DNA of 64,000 nucleotides. Origin: Novipirellula sp052161655. GTDB taxonomy: Bacteria > Planctomycetota > Planctomycetia > Pirellulales > Pirellulaceae. Where the stretch lies: NCBI RefSeq assembly GCF_052161655.1, contig NZ_CP197418.1, positions 3,224,001 to 3,288,000 on the forward strand, in the 5' to 3' direction. The translations under genes and the position numbers were made by a program. This document shows, in pieces, positions 15,891 to 23,521 of this stretch; the stretch's first letter is position 1, and the number at the start of each line of letters is the position of its first letter. The notes beneath the pieces were generated by a model that made no database searches, had not been told where the DNA came from, and saw nothing but the letters and a program-made list of their open reading frames with translations.

Positions 15891-16590
15891 TGCCTAGACC
15901 TAAACGTGCGGACGAGAAAGATGCGATTGCCATCCCTTGAATCTGGGCAATAGGCGACGGACCGTCTTTCACAAAGACGTTTACTACGAGGTATTTGAAA
16001 ACATCTTGTCCGAGGGACTGCGGCTCTATCCCTGCCGAATCTTGGCCTACCAGTTGCTGCCCAACCATTCGCACCTGGTGCTGCAACCCAGTGAGCACGG
16101 AGGGATGAGCCATTTCTTGCGGTGGGTCACGCTCACACACAGCATGCGTTACCACGCCTACTCTCAAACTGCGGGAGAGGGAAATGTGTACCAAAGTCGC
16201 TTCAAAAGTATTCCTGTTCAGGACGATGATCACTTCATTGTCCTGTGTCGCTACGTTGAACGAAATGCGAAACGTGCAGGAGTGATAGAAAAGGCAGAGG
16301 ATTGGCGTTGGGGGGTGCTGTATCGCTGGTCCCAAACCAGTGAACCTCTGCCAAGGTTACTGTCACCATAGCCAATCCCGCGCTCGCCGAACTGGCTTAG
16401 GCGAGCAACGACGCACTCGACGACAAGGAACTCGATCTAATCCGATGGTCGAGTCGCCGAGCACCCAATAGGACAGTCAACTTGGGTAGAATCGATCTCG
16501 CGTCGCCTTGACCTCGAATCCACCCTCCGCCCCCACGGAAGCCCCAAGAAGCAAGCCCCGGTAGCGAGAAAAGAGTCCTGACACCTTTTT
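15838..16590 (+). mobile_element. RAYT unit flanked by inverted REP-like motifs
   Basis: A GGGGTCAGGACTCTTTTCC motif at about 15841-15860 and its inverted counterpart AAAAGAGTCCTGACACC at about 16568-16584 bracket a frameshifted RAYT gene. The layout matches known REP-RAYT units, in which the transposase recognises the flanking palindromic repeats. Confidence 0.7.
15890..16371 (+). pseudogene. REP-associated tyrosine (Y1/HUH) transposase, frameshifted
   Basis: RAYTs are IS200/IS605-like HUH nucleases that act on REP palindromes. The frame starts MPRPKRADEKDAIA, then hits TGA at 15938-15940. The next frame continues NLGNRRRTVFHKD, so a single-base loss around 15930 explains the break when compared with the usual AIYHALNRGN. 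The rest is intact: the HUH metal site PNHSHLVL, the helix FLRWVTLTHSMRYHAY, the motif GNVYQSRFKSIPVQDDDHF, and CRYVERNAKRAGVIEKAEDWRW. Without the frameshift it would be about 160 aa, a normal RAYT length. It is probably inactive, or rescued only by frameshifting. Confidence 0.82.
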
Positions 16591-16725
16591 GTCGAGTGAT
16601 CGAAGGGAAACAACTTGACTCATCGAGTGATAAAAGGTCAATTTTGGTCATATCCCCCGACTGACCGGGGGGTGAAAAGATAGTTATGTTACAAACAGAG
16701 CGAGATACATGAGAGTCGCACACCG
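16372..16725. other. RAYT 3' flank and repeat A copy 2
   Basis: The first part (16372-16565) repeats the sequence downstream of the RAYT fragment at 15285-15475. A REP-like motif (16566-16590) follows, then repeat A copy 2 (16591-16685). No gene is seen. Confidence 0.7.
16591..16685. repeat. 95-bp repeat A, copy 2
   Basis: Same length as 13590-13684 without gaps. It contains a CCCCCG...CGGGGG stem and ends in GATAGTT, after which the two loci diverge. It directly abuts the REP-like motif of the RAYT unit. Confidence 0.85.
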
Positions 16726-17190
16726 GTGAGCACCACCCCGCAACTCAATCGCCAGTTTGCACGCTGGTTTGACGACGGACGTATTCGCGACGCATTGCTA
16801 GGTCGGGGCGACTGCTTTGTCGGTGACTCAACATTTCGTTCATCGCACGATTCACTTTTGGCGATGCAAACGCTGCTCCAATGGGCAAAAGATCGAGCGA
16901 TCATACCCGAAGTTCATGACGAGTTCTGTAGCATTCTTGCTGACCTAGAATCACGCGGCGACTATACCGCGCTCCGCGATTTGTTGCTTTCCTATGACCT
17001 TTCTTCCCATGACTGCAAGACGGGACTTGGTCTGGACATGGATTCTTGGACTATCCGCCTTGCGGACGCTATGATGCACCGCCTGCAATTAGTTCGCGGC
17101 GATGAGCACTTCGCTTGCTCGTTGGGCATCCTGGCGAAACGTTGGCCTGCGATTCAATCCGTAGTCGCTGCATTGAATGAAACAAGCTGA
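16726..17190 (+). CDS. Hypothetical cytoplasmic island protein
   Basis: A 154-aa protein (GTG start) without signal peptide or membrane segment, rich in helices and Leu/Asp/Arg, with an internal LLLSYDLSSHDCKTGLGLDMDSW. I do not recognise the family. It could be an immunity-type or regulatory protein but nothing in the sequence shows this. Its stop is followed within about 15 bases by a palindromic region ending in GCGTTAGGC. Confidence 0.6.
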   Translation: MSTTPQLNRQFARWFDDGRIRDALLGRGDCFVGDSTFRSSHDSLLAMQTLLQWAKDRAIIPEVHDEFCSILADLESRGDYTALRDLLLSYDLSSHDCKTGLGLDMDSWTIRLADAMMHRLQLVRGDEHFACSLGILAKRWPAIQSVVAALNETS

Positions 17191-17202
17191 CATCACCATC
17201 GC

Positions 17203-17282
17203 ATGCAACGGAGGACGGGTGGTGCGGGATTGTGTGTGCTTGCAAGTCCTTCGCCCCTCCCCACTGATGCGTAGCGTTAGGC
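17203..17282 (+). other. attC-like site with canonical right core GTTAGGC
   Basis: Left core ATGCAAC (one mismatch to RYYYAAC) and right core GTTAGGC bracket about 65 bases that fold imperfectly: AACG/CGTT, ACG/CGT and GTGG/CCAC with unpaired bases between. The right core supplies the first bases of the following 753-bp cassette-like unit. Confidence 0.5.
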
Positions 17283-18028
17283 ATCAAGTCAGACACTACG
17301 CAACTTGCGGCGCCGCCGATTTCACCGCATCACGGATACAAGGAGTCTCGAACAATGACCCAAAGGTCTATTCTTATCGTTGGGACTTTGCTCGTATTCT
17401 GCGCGACACTCGTATGCACGGCGATAGCGGAAGAAGGAGACACGACTGTTGATAAACCGCTCATCATGGAATTGCAGCTGCAATCGGGCTTTGCGGCGTT
17501 GCGACAGGAAATCCTTGTATCGGAAGGCAGGCCATTTCGAGTCGTCACCCGCAGCGGCAAGGTACGCTGGGTCATCGAGGGCGATGTCCAGCAGATCGCT
17601 GATCGTGTCGCTTATGTTAATCTCAAGGTGGGCACGTATGGACCGGGCGGCTTTTCTGTCTCCTCGTATGGTGATCCTAGAAAACTGAAGGTCGATGAGT
17701 TCAAAGGCGGCGGGGGCGGAACCCGTCACCTCAGCGTTTCCGACCTGTGGATTCGCCGCGGAGTTGAAGCGATACCGATATTGATAAAACAGCTTTCGGC
17801 AGAGCCAAACCAATCCGCCGCCGCAGCGTATTATCTGGGTGAGCTTGGTGCTGATGCCAAGCTTGCGATACCTGCGCTGAAAAAAGTGGCTAACAACGAT
17901 AACGATCAGGTCAAGAAAGCTGCAAGACAAGCTCTGGATAGAATTGAAGAAGACATTCGCAAGAATGCAAAGTGATGCCTAACAAATCGGTGAACGGGAG
18001 CCCTCGGCGCTGTCCGGTTTGAGCCGAT
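17276..18028 (+). repeat. 753-bp cassette-like duplicated unit, copy 2
   Basis: Counterpart of 14394-15146. Its left junction is AGCGTTAGGC and its right junction GATGTTGTC. Flanks differ from copy 1 from the first base outside the unit, as expected for excision and integration of a discrete cassette rather than a random duplication. Confidence 0.8.
17355..17975 (+). CDS. Secreted HEAT-repeat-like protein, copy 2
   Basis: A 206-aa paralogue of the gene at 14473 with the same layout: signal peptide, unknown middle domain, C-terminal HEAT-like helices (AIPILIKQL, AAAAYYLGELGADAKLAIPALKKV). Copy 2 keeps the more HEAT-like LAIPALKK where copy 1 has HAISALKK, so copy 2 may be the better preserved form. 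AAGGAG precedes the ATG. The TGA stop is part of the TGATGCCTAAC end motif. Confidence 0.75.
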   Translation: MTQRSILIVGTLLVFCATLVCTAIAEEGDTTVDKPLIMELQLQSGFAALRQEILVSEGRPFRVVTRSGKVRWVIEGDVQQIADRVAYVNLKVGTYGPGGFSVSSYGDPRKLKVDEFKGGGGGTRHLSVSDLWIRRGVEAIPILIKQLSAEPNQSAAAAYYLGELGADAKLAIPALKKVANNDNDQVKKAARQALDRIEEDIRKNAK

Positions 18029-18031
18029 GTT
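17977..18031 (+). other. attC-like palindrome, copy 2
   Basis: Core GCCTAAC, then ACAAATCGG pairing with CCGATGTTGT (one bulged base), inner AACGG/CCGGTT and AGC/GCT. The 55-base length and extrahelical bases resemble integron attC sites; the right core GTTGTCT departs from GTTRRRY. Confidence 0.5.
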
Positions 18032-18085
18032 GTCTTCTCGGTCCCCGTTACCTTGATCGTTCGCTGAAAAAAGGAGACATCGATA

Positions 18086-18529
18086 ATGCGGTACTTGCTC
18101 TGGGCGTCCTTGCTTTTTGTCGCAATCGATACGGCACTCTCGTCCAGCGCGAGCGGATCGGAGGAACAATTCGCCGTATGGCGCGGTGCACAAATCGAAT
18201 GCGGGCAGTGCGGTAAGGCGGGCGACGTTGTTATCAAGGCAAAGTTGGAGTCCGGCAATTACCGGTGCGTTAACATTTCAGCTTTCGGAAGAGAGCACGT
18301 ACTTGACCCGAAAAGTGCAAAACAGCTTACGGGCTTCCCTTTAAGCAGTATTCGAGTGACTCACGACGCCGGATATCCCACCGCTGGTGGCTACGGTGTA
18401 CACCTTCGCTTCACGCGTTTGTTCCATGACGAAAAGAAGACTCGTTTTCAGGAGACAGCCCTTCTTTCGGTCTGGGAAGAGAAACCCAGGGAGGTAGCAT
18501 TCTCGAAGTCGCGAAAAGAGGCCAAGTAG
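18086..18529 (+). CDS. Secreted hypothetical protein with CxxC
   Basis: A 147-aa protein with a signal peptide (MRYLLWASLLFVAIDTALSSSASG). The mature part has a CGQCG pair and a later lone Cys (YRCVN), perhaps a small metal- or disulfide-stabilised fold, and a Lys/Glu-rich C-terminus. AAAGGAG precedes the ATG. It is not recognised as a known family. Part of the + strand island series. Confidence 0.6.
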   Translation: MRYLLWASLLFVAIDTALSSSASGSEEQFAVWRGAQIECGQCGKAGDVVIKAKLESGNYRCVNISAFGREHVLDPKSAKQLTGFPLSSIRVTHDAGYPTAGGYGVHLRFTRLFHDEKKTRFQETALLSVWEEKPREVAFSKSRKEAK

Positions 18530-18577
18530 AACCATGCGACTAGGCGTTACACTAACGCTCTCGGCGCAGTCGGTTCT
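18528..18577 (+). other. Compound palindrome overlapping a stop codon
   Basis: AGAACC-GACT pairs with AGTC-GGTTCT (10 bp with a four-base bulge) around a second perfect hairpin GCGTTA-CAC-TAACGC. It begins inside the TAG stop of the upstream gene, like the other island palindromes. Confidence 0.6.
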
Positions 18578-18625
18578 GAATTCACACTCTCACTCCTCGG
18601 TCTCCGTGATCCTGGACATTACCAC

Positions 18626-19009
18626 ATGCGTCCACCTTCACCCATTGCATCGTTCCTGATGAACACGCCACAACTGTCTCGGATAGACAATGCCCACGTC
18701 CCCTGGCAACTTTGGGTTGTAATAGCGGTGCTGGTCGCTGAGGGTATAGGAAACTTACTTACCATCGTGGGAAATCCTGTTGCAGCCATTTGGCTTGCGG
18801 TCAAGGTCTTAATTATCGTGGGGCTAATACGTCGATGGAGGGTTGTCTTCGTTTTGTTCGCGATCGTGACAGCGCTGCATGTACTCGCATTCGCCTCTTC
18901 AGCGCCATTCGTTTCGTTCCTCAATTTACTCATACTTCTGCTCGCGATTTCGCAATACCGACGATTCTTTCCAGACGAATCGGGCGAGCGTAGGTTTGGG
19001 TCGGCGTAG
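18626..19009 (+). CDS. Small hypothetical membrane protein
   Basis: A 127-aa protein with about four hydrophobic helices (LWVVIAVLVAEGIGNLLTIV, AAIWLAVKVLIIVGLI, VVFVLFAIVTALHVLAF, FVSFLNLLILLLAI), so an integral membrane protein. Starts at 18626 or at the internal ATG 18659 (NTPQLSRIDNAHV) are both possible; the second gives a more usual short N-terminus. No family recognised. Confidence 0.55.
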   Translation: MRPPSPIASFLMNTPQLSRIDNAHVPWQLWVVIAVLVAEGIGNLLTIVGNPVAAIWLAVKVLIIVGLIRRWRVVFVLFAIVTALHVLAFASSAPFVSFLNLLILLLAISQYRRFFPDESGERRFGSA

Positions 19010-19106
19010 GTTTTGGTCGGCGGGGAAGGCGTGACTCGCGTTGGCACCGGAGTCTGGCTTGGAAGGTTTTACATGTCGAAAGTCAATACTCCCGACCCGC
19101 TGAACC
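18993..19106 (+). other. Long-range inverted repeat over a stop codon
   Basis: GGTT and GGGTCGG on the left pair with CCGACCC and AACC on the right, with unequal bulges and about 85 enclosed bases. It spans the TAG of the membrane-protein gene and lies before the next island gene. Weaker than the other palindromes. Confidence 0.35.
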
Positions 19107-19163
19107 GTACCGTTGTCTGCCAAAACTCTTTAACTGTCCTGGACAGGTTAGCATTCTACAATC

Positions 19164-19664
19164 ATGATCAAACGAGTCCGAAACATCACGAAATACGCGG
19201 TTGTGGCAGCAATCACATTCGCATCGATTGCTTTCACCGCTCTTTGGGGACTTGGCCCTTTTTTTAGACTCGGTGTCATTTTGCCAATACCATTCGCGAA
19301 CCAGACAATCGATGCCCATGCGGGGGCGGGAATGATGCACGTGACATTCAATCACGACAGGCCTCCAACTGCGTGGTTGTACATTTATGATGCGGGCATT
19401 TATCCGTCAGCTCTTCGGGCTCAACACTTGCGCACGTATCGGTCATTCAAACTGCCGAAGTCGGCAGGACAAAAAACATCGTTTGGAATGATGACATGGG
19501 CGACGAAATTGTGGATTGGCAATCAGCCCGCACCCAGGCACACACGTTTTTGGTTTCCGGTAGTTGTTCCGGCAACAGTACTTACAACCATTGCTTTCGC
19601 CGTCTTCGCACGCTGGTGGTTCAAGCGGACGCGGCATACGAACGGGATGACAACAGTTGCGTGA
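19164..19664 (+). CDS. Hypothetical two-TM island protein
   Basis: A 166-aa protein with an N-terminal membrane segment (YAVVAAITFASIAFTALWGL), a hydrophilic middle of about 90 residues, and a C-terminal membrane segment (FWFPVVVPATVLTTIAFAVF) followed by a basic RWWFKRTRH tail. No recognised domain. Its 3' end, but not its 5' end, is duplicated at 15541-15654. The second half may have been replaced by recombination, since the duplicated block starts abruptly at FWFP. Confidence 0.55.
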   Translation: MIKRVRNITKYAVVAAITFASIAFTALWGLGPFFRLGVILPIPFANQTIDAHAGAGMMHVTFNHDRPPTAWLYIYDAGIYPSALRAQHLRTYRSFKLPKSAGQKTSFGMMTWATKLWIGNQPAPRHTRFWFPVVVPATVLTTIAFAVFARWWFKRTRHTNGMTTVA

Positions 19665-19727
19665 TCCGGGGTGACGAATCACGCCAAATTTGAAATTAAC
19701 GTCAACCGTCGCCACCCGGTTACGCAA
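19657..19727 (+). other. Imperfect palindrome overlapping a stop codon
   Basis: TTGCGT pairs with ACGCAA, then CCGGGGTG with CACCCGG and GACG with CGTC, with unpaired bases between, around an AT-rich centre. It overlaps TGA 19662-19664. The same structure is duplicated at about 15647-15717. Confidence 0.6.
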
Positions 19728-19774
19728 TCTGTTACCCGACTGAAGTTCTGCCCCAGAAACAAGGATGTACTCAA

Positions 19775-20305
19775 ATGAAGACGCCAACTGTTTTGTTCAC
19801 TTCTGTTCTCGCCGTCCTGTTGATCGCGACTTCAGCGCAAGCCCTCACAGTTCCGTATGGGCAACGCCAAATTGAGGAGGCTGGTGTTGGTTGTGTCGGT
19901 GGATTGAACTCCGATCACGGCAATACCGCTTACTATCGTGGCGACAACGCGCGCCTAAATGAACAACTTGCTCTACTGGCTAAAAACGCTCAACAGTATC
20001 AGTCCATCAAGGTTGTCTTACACGCTGGCGTTAAGTCGGTTGATCCCGCAGAAGAGACTCCGCAAACCGGTTTCGGAGTTCAGGACCGCGATCAGCAAAT
20101 CCCCATCGATTGGTCCGTCTGCAAGGCACGTTCTTTCGACAAGGTAGTTGCGGGACTCTGCAAGCATGAAGAAAAGTCACTCACCGTTCATGTTTGGATC
20201 GGCACCGCCATTTGCCTTAACGATCTGAACATCCCGAGTGGATTCACAGTCCACTCCGCCGGCGAGATTGACGAGTTTGTCAAGCGCCACGCCGATGGCA
20301 AGTAA
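19775..20305 (+). CDS. Secreted hypothetical protein
   Basis: A 176-aa protein with a clear signal peptide (LFTSVLAVLLIATSAQA). The mature part has three or four Cys (GVGCVGG, DWSVCKAR, AGLCKHE, TAICLND), suggesting disulfides in an exported protein, and a HVWIG-containing C-terminal half. No family recognised. Its first 22 codons are duplicated at 15765, where the gene is truncated. ATG 19775 has AAGGA about 12 bases upstream. Confidence 0.65.
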   Translation: MKTPTVLFTSVLAVLLIATSAQALTVPYGQRQIEEAGVGCVGGLNSDHGNTAYYRGDNARLNEQLALLAKNAQQYQSIKVVLHAGVKSVDPAEETPQTGFGVQDRDQQIPIDWSVCKARSFDKVVAGLCKHEEKSLTVHVWIGTAICLNDLNIPSGFTVHSAGEIDEFVKRHADGK

Positions 20306-20360
20306 CTAACGAGGGCGGGTACCCAACGCATGCGTTGGAGATTACGAGGTGGGTTACTTG
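20299..20360 (+). other. Nested palindrome overlapping a stop codon
   Basis: Outer arms CAAGTAAC and GTTACTTG are perfect inverted repeats. Inside lies the perfect 16-bp palindrome CCAACGCATGCGTTGG. The left arm contains the stop codon of the secreted protein gene. Confidence 0.7.
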
Positions 20361-20446
20361 GTTGGTAGAAACTTTCCCGCGAGTTCCCGCTAGTGCTGGA
20401 CGTCTGTCGCGAGGTGTGGTTCGCATGATTGAACAAGGAGTGGCCG

Positions 20447-20968
20447 GTGCTGCGACGCGATAAAACGGTAGCGTTCCGTTTCACGCTGATTAGCTTTTTG
20501 ACGGCGTTTGCAGGTGCGGCGATCGCGTTTGCAACCATCCGGCAGGGTTTTACCGCCAAATCTTGCACGCTACTGATTGCTGGTGGCATCGTCTTCGCGT
20601 TTTCATTGTGTTGGCCAGTCGGATCCTACATACTCAAACGCAAAGGAATCGTCTCGCCATCCCGAACCTTCGCAATCGTTCTCACAGCATCGACTGTCAG
20701 TGTCAGCGCATTTTATCTCGCAAGCTTTGGGCCAGCTACTTGGTTGCTTATTCACCTTTCCTCGTCCGATAGTCAGGTAAAAGCCTATACGTTGGTTTAC
20801 AGTCCACTTGCTCATGCATGTCCACGATTGCTTATTCGGTATGCGGTGCAATGCAGTGGACCCAATGGTATAAACGAAATTGAGGCCTTTTTCTTCGTGG
20901 AGGCGATTCGTCGAAACGACCAGAGAGAGATTGCACCTTGGAACGGCTTTGATTTAGGGTTCGAGTAG
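20447..20968 (+). CDS. Hypothetical membrane protein
   Basis: A 173-aa protein, last of the + strand island genes. Three hydrophobic segments (FTLISFLTAFAGAAIAFATI, TLLIAGGIVFAFSLCWPVG, FAIVLTASTVSVSAFYLASF) are followed by a soluble C-terminal domain with Cys residues. I chose GTG 20447, which has AAGGAG six bases upstream; a TTG at 20429 would sit on top of that ribosome site. No family recognised. Confidence 0.55.
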   Translation: MLRRDKTVAFRFTLISFLTAFAGAAIAFATIRQGFTAKSCTLLIAGGIVFAFSLCWPVGSYILKRKGIVSPSRTFAIVLTASTVSVSAFYLASFGPATWLLIHLSSSDSQVKAYTLVYSPLAHACPRLLIRYAVQCSGPNGINEIEAFFFVEAIRRNDQREIAPWNGFDLGFE

Positions 20969-20987
20969 TCAACAGAAAGATGCCGTG

Positions 20988-21045
20988 CACGCGAGCGGCG
21001 GCAGTGTCTTTTCGTGAATGCAGCGTCGTGGATCGCCGCCGTGTG
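20988..21045 (+). other. Imperfect palindrome after the last island gene
   Basis: CAC and CGGCGGC pair with GCCGCCG and GTG, with a five-base bulge on one side, about 20 bases after the stop codon. Similar placement to the other island palindromes. Confidence 0.45.
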
Positions 21046-21093
21046 ACCACCGACGTTCCCCAAAATGGAACCTTCATTCAAGTGAAAGCTTTG

Positions 21094-21196
21094 AACCACA
21101 GATGAACGCGGATTAACACAGATTGAATGCTCGCATTCTCTCGTCTCTTGCCCTGCGCCAACTGTGATCTGTGTCCATTTGCGTTTATCTTTGGTT
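21094..21196. repeat. MITE-like palindromic element
   Basis: Arms of about 31 bp are inverted copies: AACCACAGATGAACGCGG at the left, and at the right a sequence whose complement begins AACCAAAGATAAACGC. Inside sits a GAATGC-TC-GCATTC hairpin. No coding capacity. The form suits a non-autonomous mobile element. Confidence 0.75.
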
Positions 21197-21853
21197 AGCT
21201 GTTTTGCAAGCCTGCGGTGTCACAAGATGCGATGCCCATCGTGAGATAACGAGCCAGCGGTCGCGTATTAATCGGTTTAGAGCTGAAGGTTATCATCCTT
21301 CGTAGATGCTGGCTGCAGTCCAGCCCGATCAACACTCGTTTCAGTGCCCAGATCCGACGTCGATCTTCTTGGGCCCCGTACCGATCGAATTGCCCCTGCC
21401 CGTCTGTCTCGGATATAGAGAGAGGGAGTTGCGAGTTGGGAGTTGCTTGCCGAGGGCCCCGGTTCAGGCTGGTACATCCTGCTCGCTTTTGTAAGGCAAT
21501 TGCGAATGGCAGACAGAAAGATTGATGCGACAGCAAGATTGGAAAAACGTGATGCCCAGTGCCCTATCTTCCTACCTCCATTTTCCTACCAAAATTTTCT
21601 TCGACTGTGGCAGAACAGCAAGACGCGTTGCGTTCCAACGAGGTCGGGGCGGATGGCTAAACTTGGACGTCCTGAGATGAGATCGGCCATTCTACCCCTC
21701 TCTTTTTCCGGCTCGGGGCATCATCGGTACTGATACAACTGTTTCTCCTGCCGTCGCTTCGCGACGTTGCATTTTCTCATGTCGATGTACCCCGGATTGT
21801 CATCTGGGGCTACTGCATTTCGTCGCGCCACCGACTGGTGGCGGGTGTGAGAT

Positions 21854-21913
21854 GGCGGTTTGTTCATCTTGGGTTGGCGAGGAAACCACGCTCGATCTCT
21901 ATGACAAACCGCC
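21854..21913 (-). terminator. Inverted repeat downstream of the phosphofructokinase gene
   Basis: Perfect 10-bp arms GGCGGTTTGT and ACAAACCGCC flank 40 bases and start about 35 bases after the pfp stop on the - strand. There is no U-tract, so it is a 3' structure or factor-dependent terminator candidate only. Confidence 0.35.
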
Positions 21914-21947
21914 TTAAAGACACTTGCGAACTGTCCCTAGCACAGGT

Positions 21948-23177
21948 TTACGCGTGCTGGGTTTCGACCACGGCGCCCTTGGGCTGCTTGATGTCGCGAA
22001 GCAGGTTTCCGAACCAAGTCGAACCGATATCGAAAGGCTTTCCACCTTTGATTCGCTCGAACTCAATCGCTCGCAATTCGTCGCCGCGGTCTTCGTCTTG
22101 TCCGACCACGCCGCTGTCCCCGACCAGCCCACACTGAACAGCCTTGTTCGCACATCTAGCGATCAGCTCGATGTCTTGCGCGTTCGCTCGCGCGGCTCGA
22201 CTGTAGTAGCCACTTTTTTGGACCAGCGTTTTTTCAGCCCCGATCATTTTGGCGAATTGTTCACCAAACCATTTGCCTGGGTTCACGGCATCAAGCTTGT
22301 AGTGACCAAACGCATCCTTTGGCACGTCTTCGCCACGCGACTCCATTTCTTGGACGATGGTGTCGACGCCGGCGCCTTCAGAAATGAAGATGTTGACACA
22401 ATCGATCTCGTCCAAGATCGCACGCAATCGATCCGCTTCTTGCTGAAGATCAAAGTGCATTTCGGGAATGTAAACACCATGCACTTCTTTGCGTTCACGG
22501 CTGAGCCCGGTTTCCGGCAAGAAATTCAGTGCGTCGAGGCGTTCGCGGTATTTGTTTGCGGTCGCCGCGGTCAACCAGCCGCAATTACGCCCCATCACTT
22601 CGTGAACAATCAACATGCGAGGATTCGCGTTATGCTCGGCCACCACGTTCTCAAAGAAACGTGCACCTTGTTCCGCGGCTGTCCATGCTCCCAAACTTTG
22701 TTTGATCGGGATGACGTCGTTGTCGATGGTCTTGGGCAATCCAACGACGGTCAGGTCATAATCGTTTTGGGCGAGAAACGCTGCCAAGTCGGCTGCGGTG
22801 GTATTGGTGTCGTCGCCCCCAATCGTATGCAACACGTCGACGCGATCGGTTTTCAGTTGCTCGGCCGCAACGTGCAATGGATCCTGGCCCTCTTTGACCA
22901 AACCACGTTTCACACAATCGGCAACATTGGTCAGCTTCACACGGCTGTTGCCGATCGGACTGCCACCGTGCTGATGCAGCACCTTGGCATTTTCCCGGAC
23001 ACTCGGGGTGACCACAAAGCTGTCCCCCAGCAAGAGTCCTTTGTAACCAGATCGGTAACAAAGAATCTCGACCTCCGGAGCTTTCTCGGTATAAGCCTCA
23101 ATCAACGCACCGATGGCCGAAGAAAGACACGGGGCCAATCCCCCGGCAGTAAGGATTCCGACTCGCTTGACTGACAT
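21948..23177 (-). CDS. pfp: PPi-type 6-phosphofructokinase
   Basis: A 409-aa cytoplasmic enzyme of the phosphofructokinase superfamily, interconverting fructose-6-phosphate and fructose-1,6-bisphosphate. The residues that discriminate phosphoryl donors are visible: GGDD at 120-123 (ATP enzymes have GGDG) and PKTIDND at 148-154 (ATP enzymes have PGTIDND). Both favour pyrophosphate as donor. MGRNCGW and the EGAG segment are also conserved. Such enzymes are reversible and serve glycolysis and gluconeogenesis. ATG 23177 starts SVKRVGILTAGG directly at the nucleotide-binding loop. Transcribed divergently from the histone-like gene. Confidence 0.9.
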   Translation of the reverse strand: MSVKRVGILTAGGLAPCLSSAIGALIEAYTEKAPEVEILCYRSGYKGLLLGDSFVVTPSVRENAKVLHQHGGSPIGNSRVKLTNVADCVKRGLVKEGQDPLHVAAEQLKTDRVDVLHTIGGDDTNTTAADLAAFLAQNDYDLTVVGLPKTIDNDVIPIKQSLGAWTAAEQGARFFENVVAEHNANPRMLIVHEVMGRNCGWLTAATANKYRERLDALNFLPETGLSRERKEVHGVYIPEMHFDLQQEADRLRAILDEIDCVNIFISEGAGVDTIVQEMESRGEDVPKDAFGHYKLDAVNPGKWFGEQFAKMIGAEKTLVQKSGYYSRAARANAQDIELIARCANKAVQCGLVGDSGVVGQDEDRGDELRAIEFERIKGGKPFDIGSTWFGNLLRDIKQPKGAVVETQHA

Positions 23178-23521
23178 GATTTTGGATTCCCAAAAAGGCT
23201 GTGTTTGAACAGAGTGGTTTCGATGACGAATAGGAAGTCGGCAACGCCGCTTCGGATTTGCATCAAACTACCTCCCTTTTTAGAAAATCGTCGCCGAGGG
23301 GACAATCGGGCCGAAATTTGGGCAATGACGATGTTCGCGTGACGTACCAACCCGTTATGGGGCCTGTTGGATCCGACGTGTCGCTGTGGGGGTAAAGTAT
23401 TTTCCAGAATCGCTAGCCCAAATAGGGTAAATGCTATTTCTCATTTAATCTGGAATCTGATATTTCACTCTGCACAGGCACTTCGCCTAAGAATTTCGTC
23501 AAGTTTCAATAGGAAACAAAA
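23178..23521. promoter_or_regulatory. Divergent promoter region, pfp / histone-like gene
   Basis: About 340 bases between two divergent starts. The right part is AT-rich (TTTCTCATTTAATCTGG and neighbouring bases) and has AGGAAA before the histone-like ATG. No specific operator was recognised. Confidence 0.4.

Larger units (their letters stand above)
21047..21947. other. Repeat-rich right edge of the island, no gene assigned
   Basis: About 900 bases. Contains the 103-bp palindromic element at 21094, a stretch with CTACCTCCATTTTCCTACC near 21571, and patches that look like dispersed intergenic repeats. Open frames here (for example 21195-21536 - and 21443-21733 +) read as repeat-derived and were not accepted. 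Confidence 0.5.

Noticed and set aside
21195..21733. Open frames on both strands
   Set aside because: Composed of dispersed intergenic repeat sequence, with no protein-like composition or ribosome sites.
21924..23174. 416-aa open frame on the + strand
   Set aside because: Exactly antisense to the PPi-type phosphofructokinase, with His/Arg/Phe-rich composition and no domain; a shadow of a GC-rich gene.
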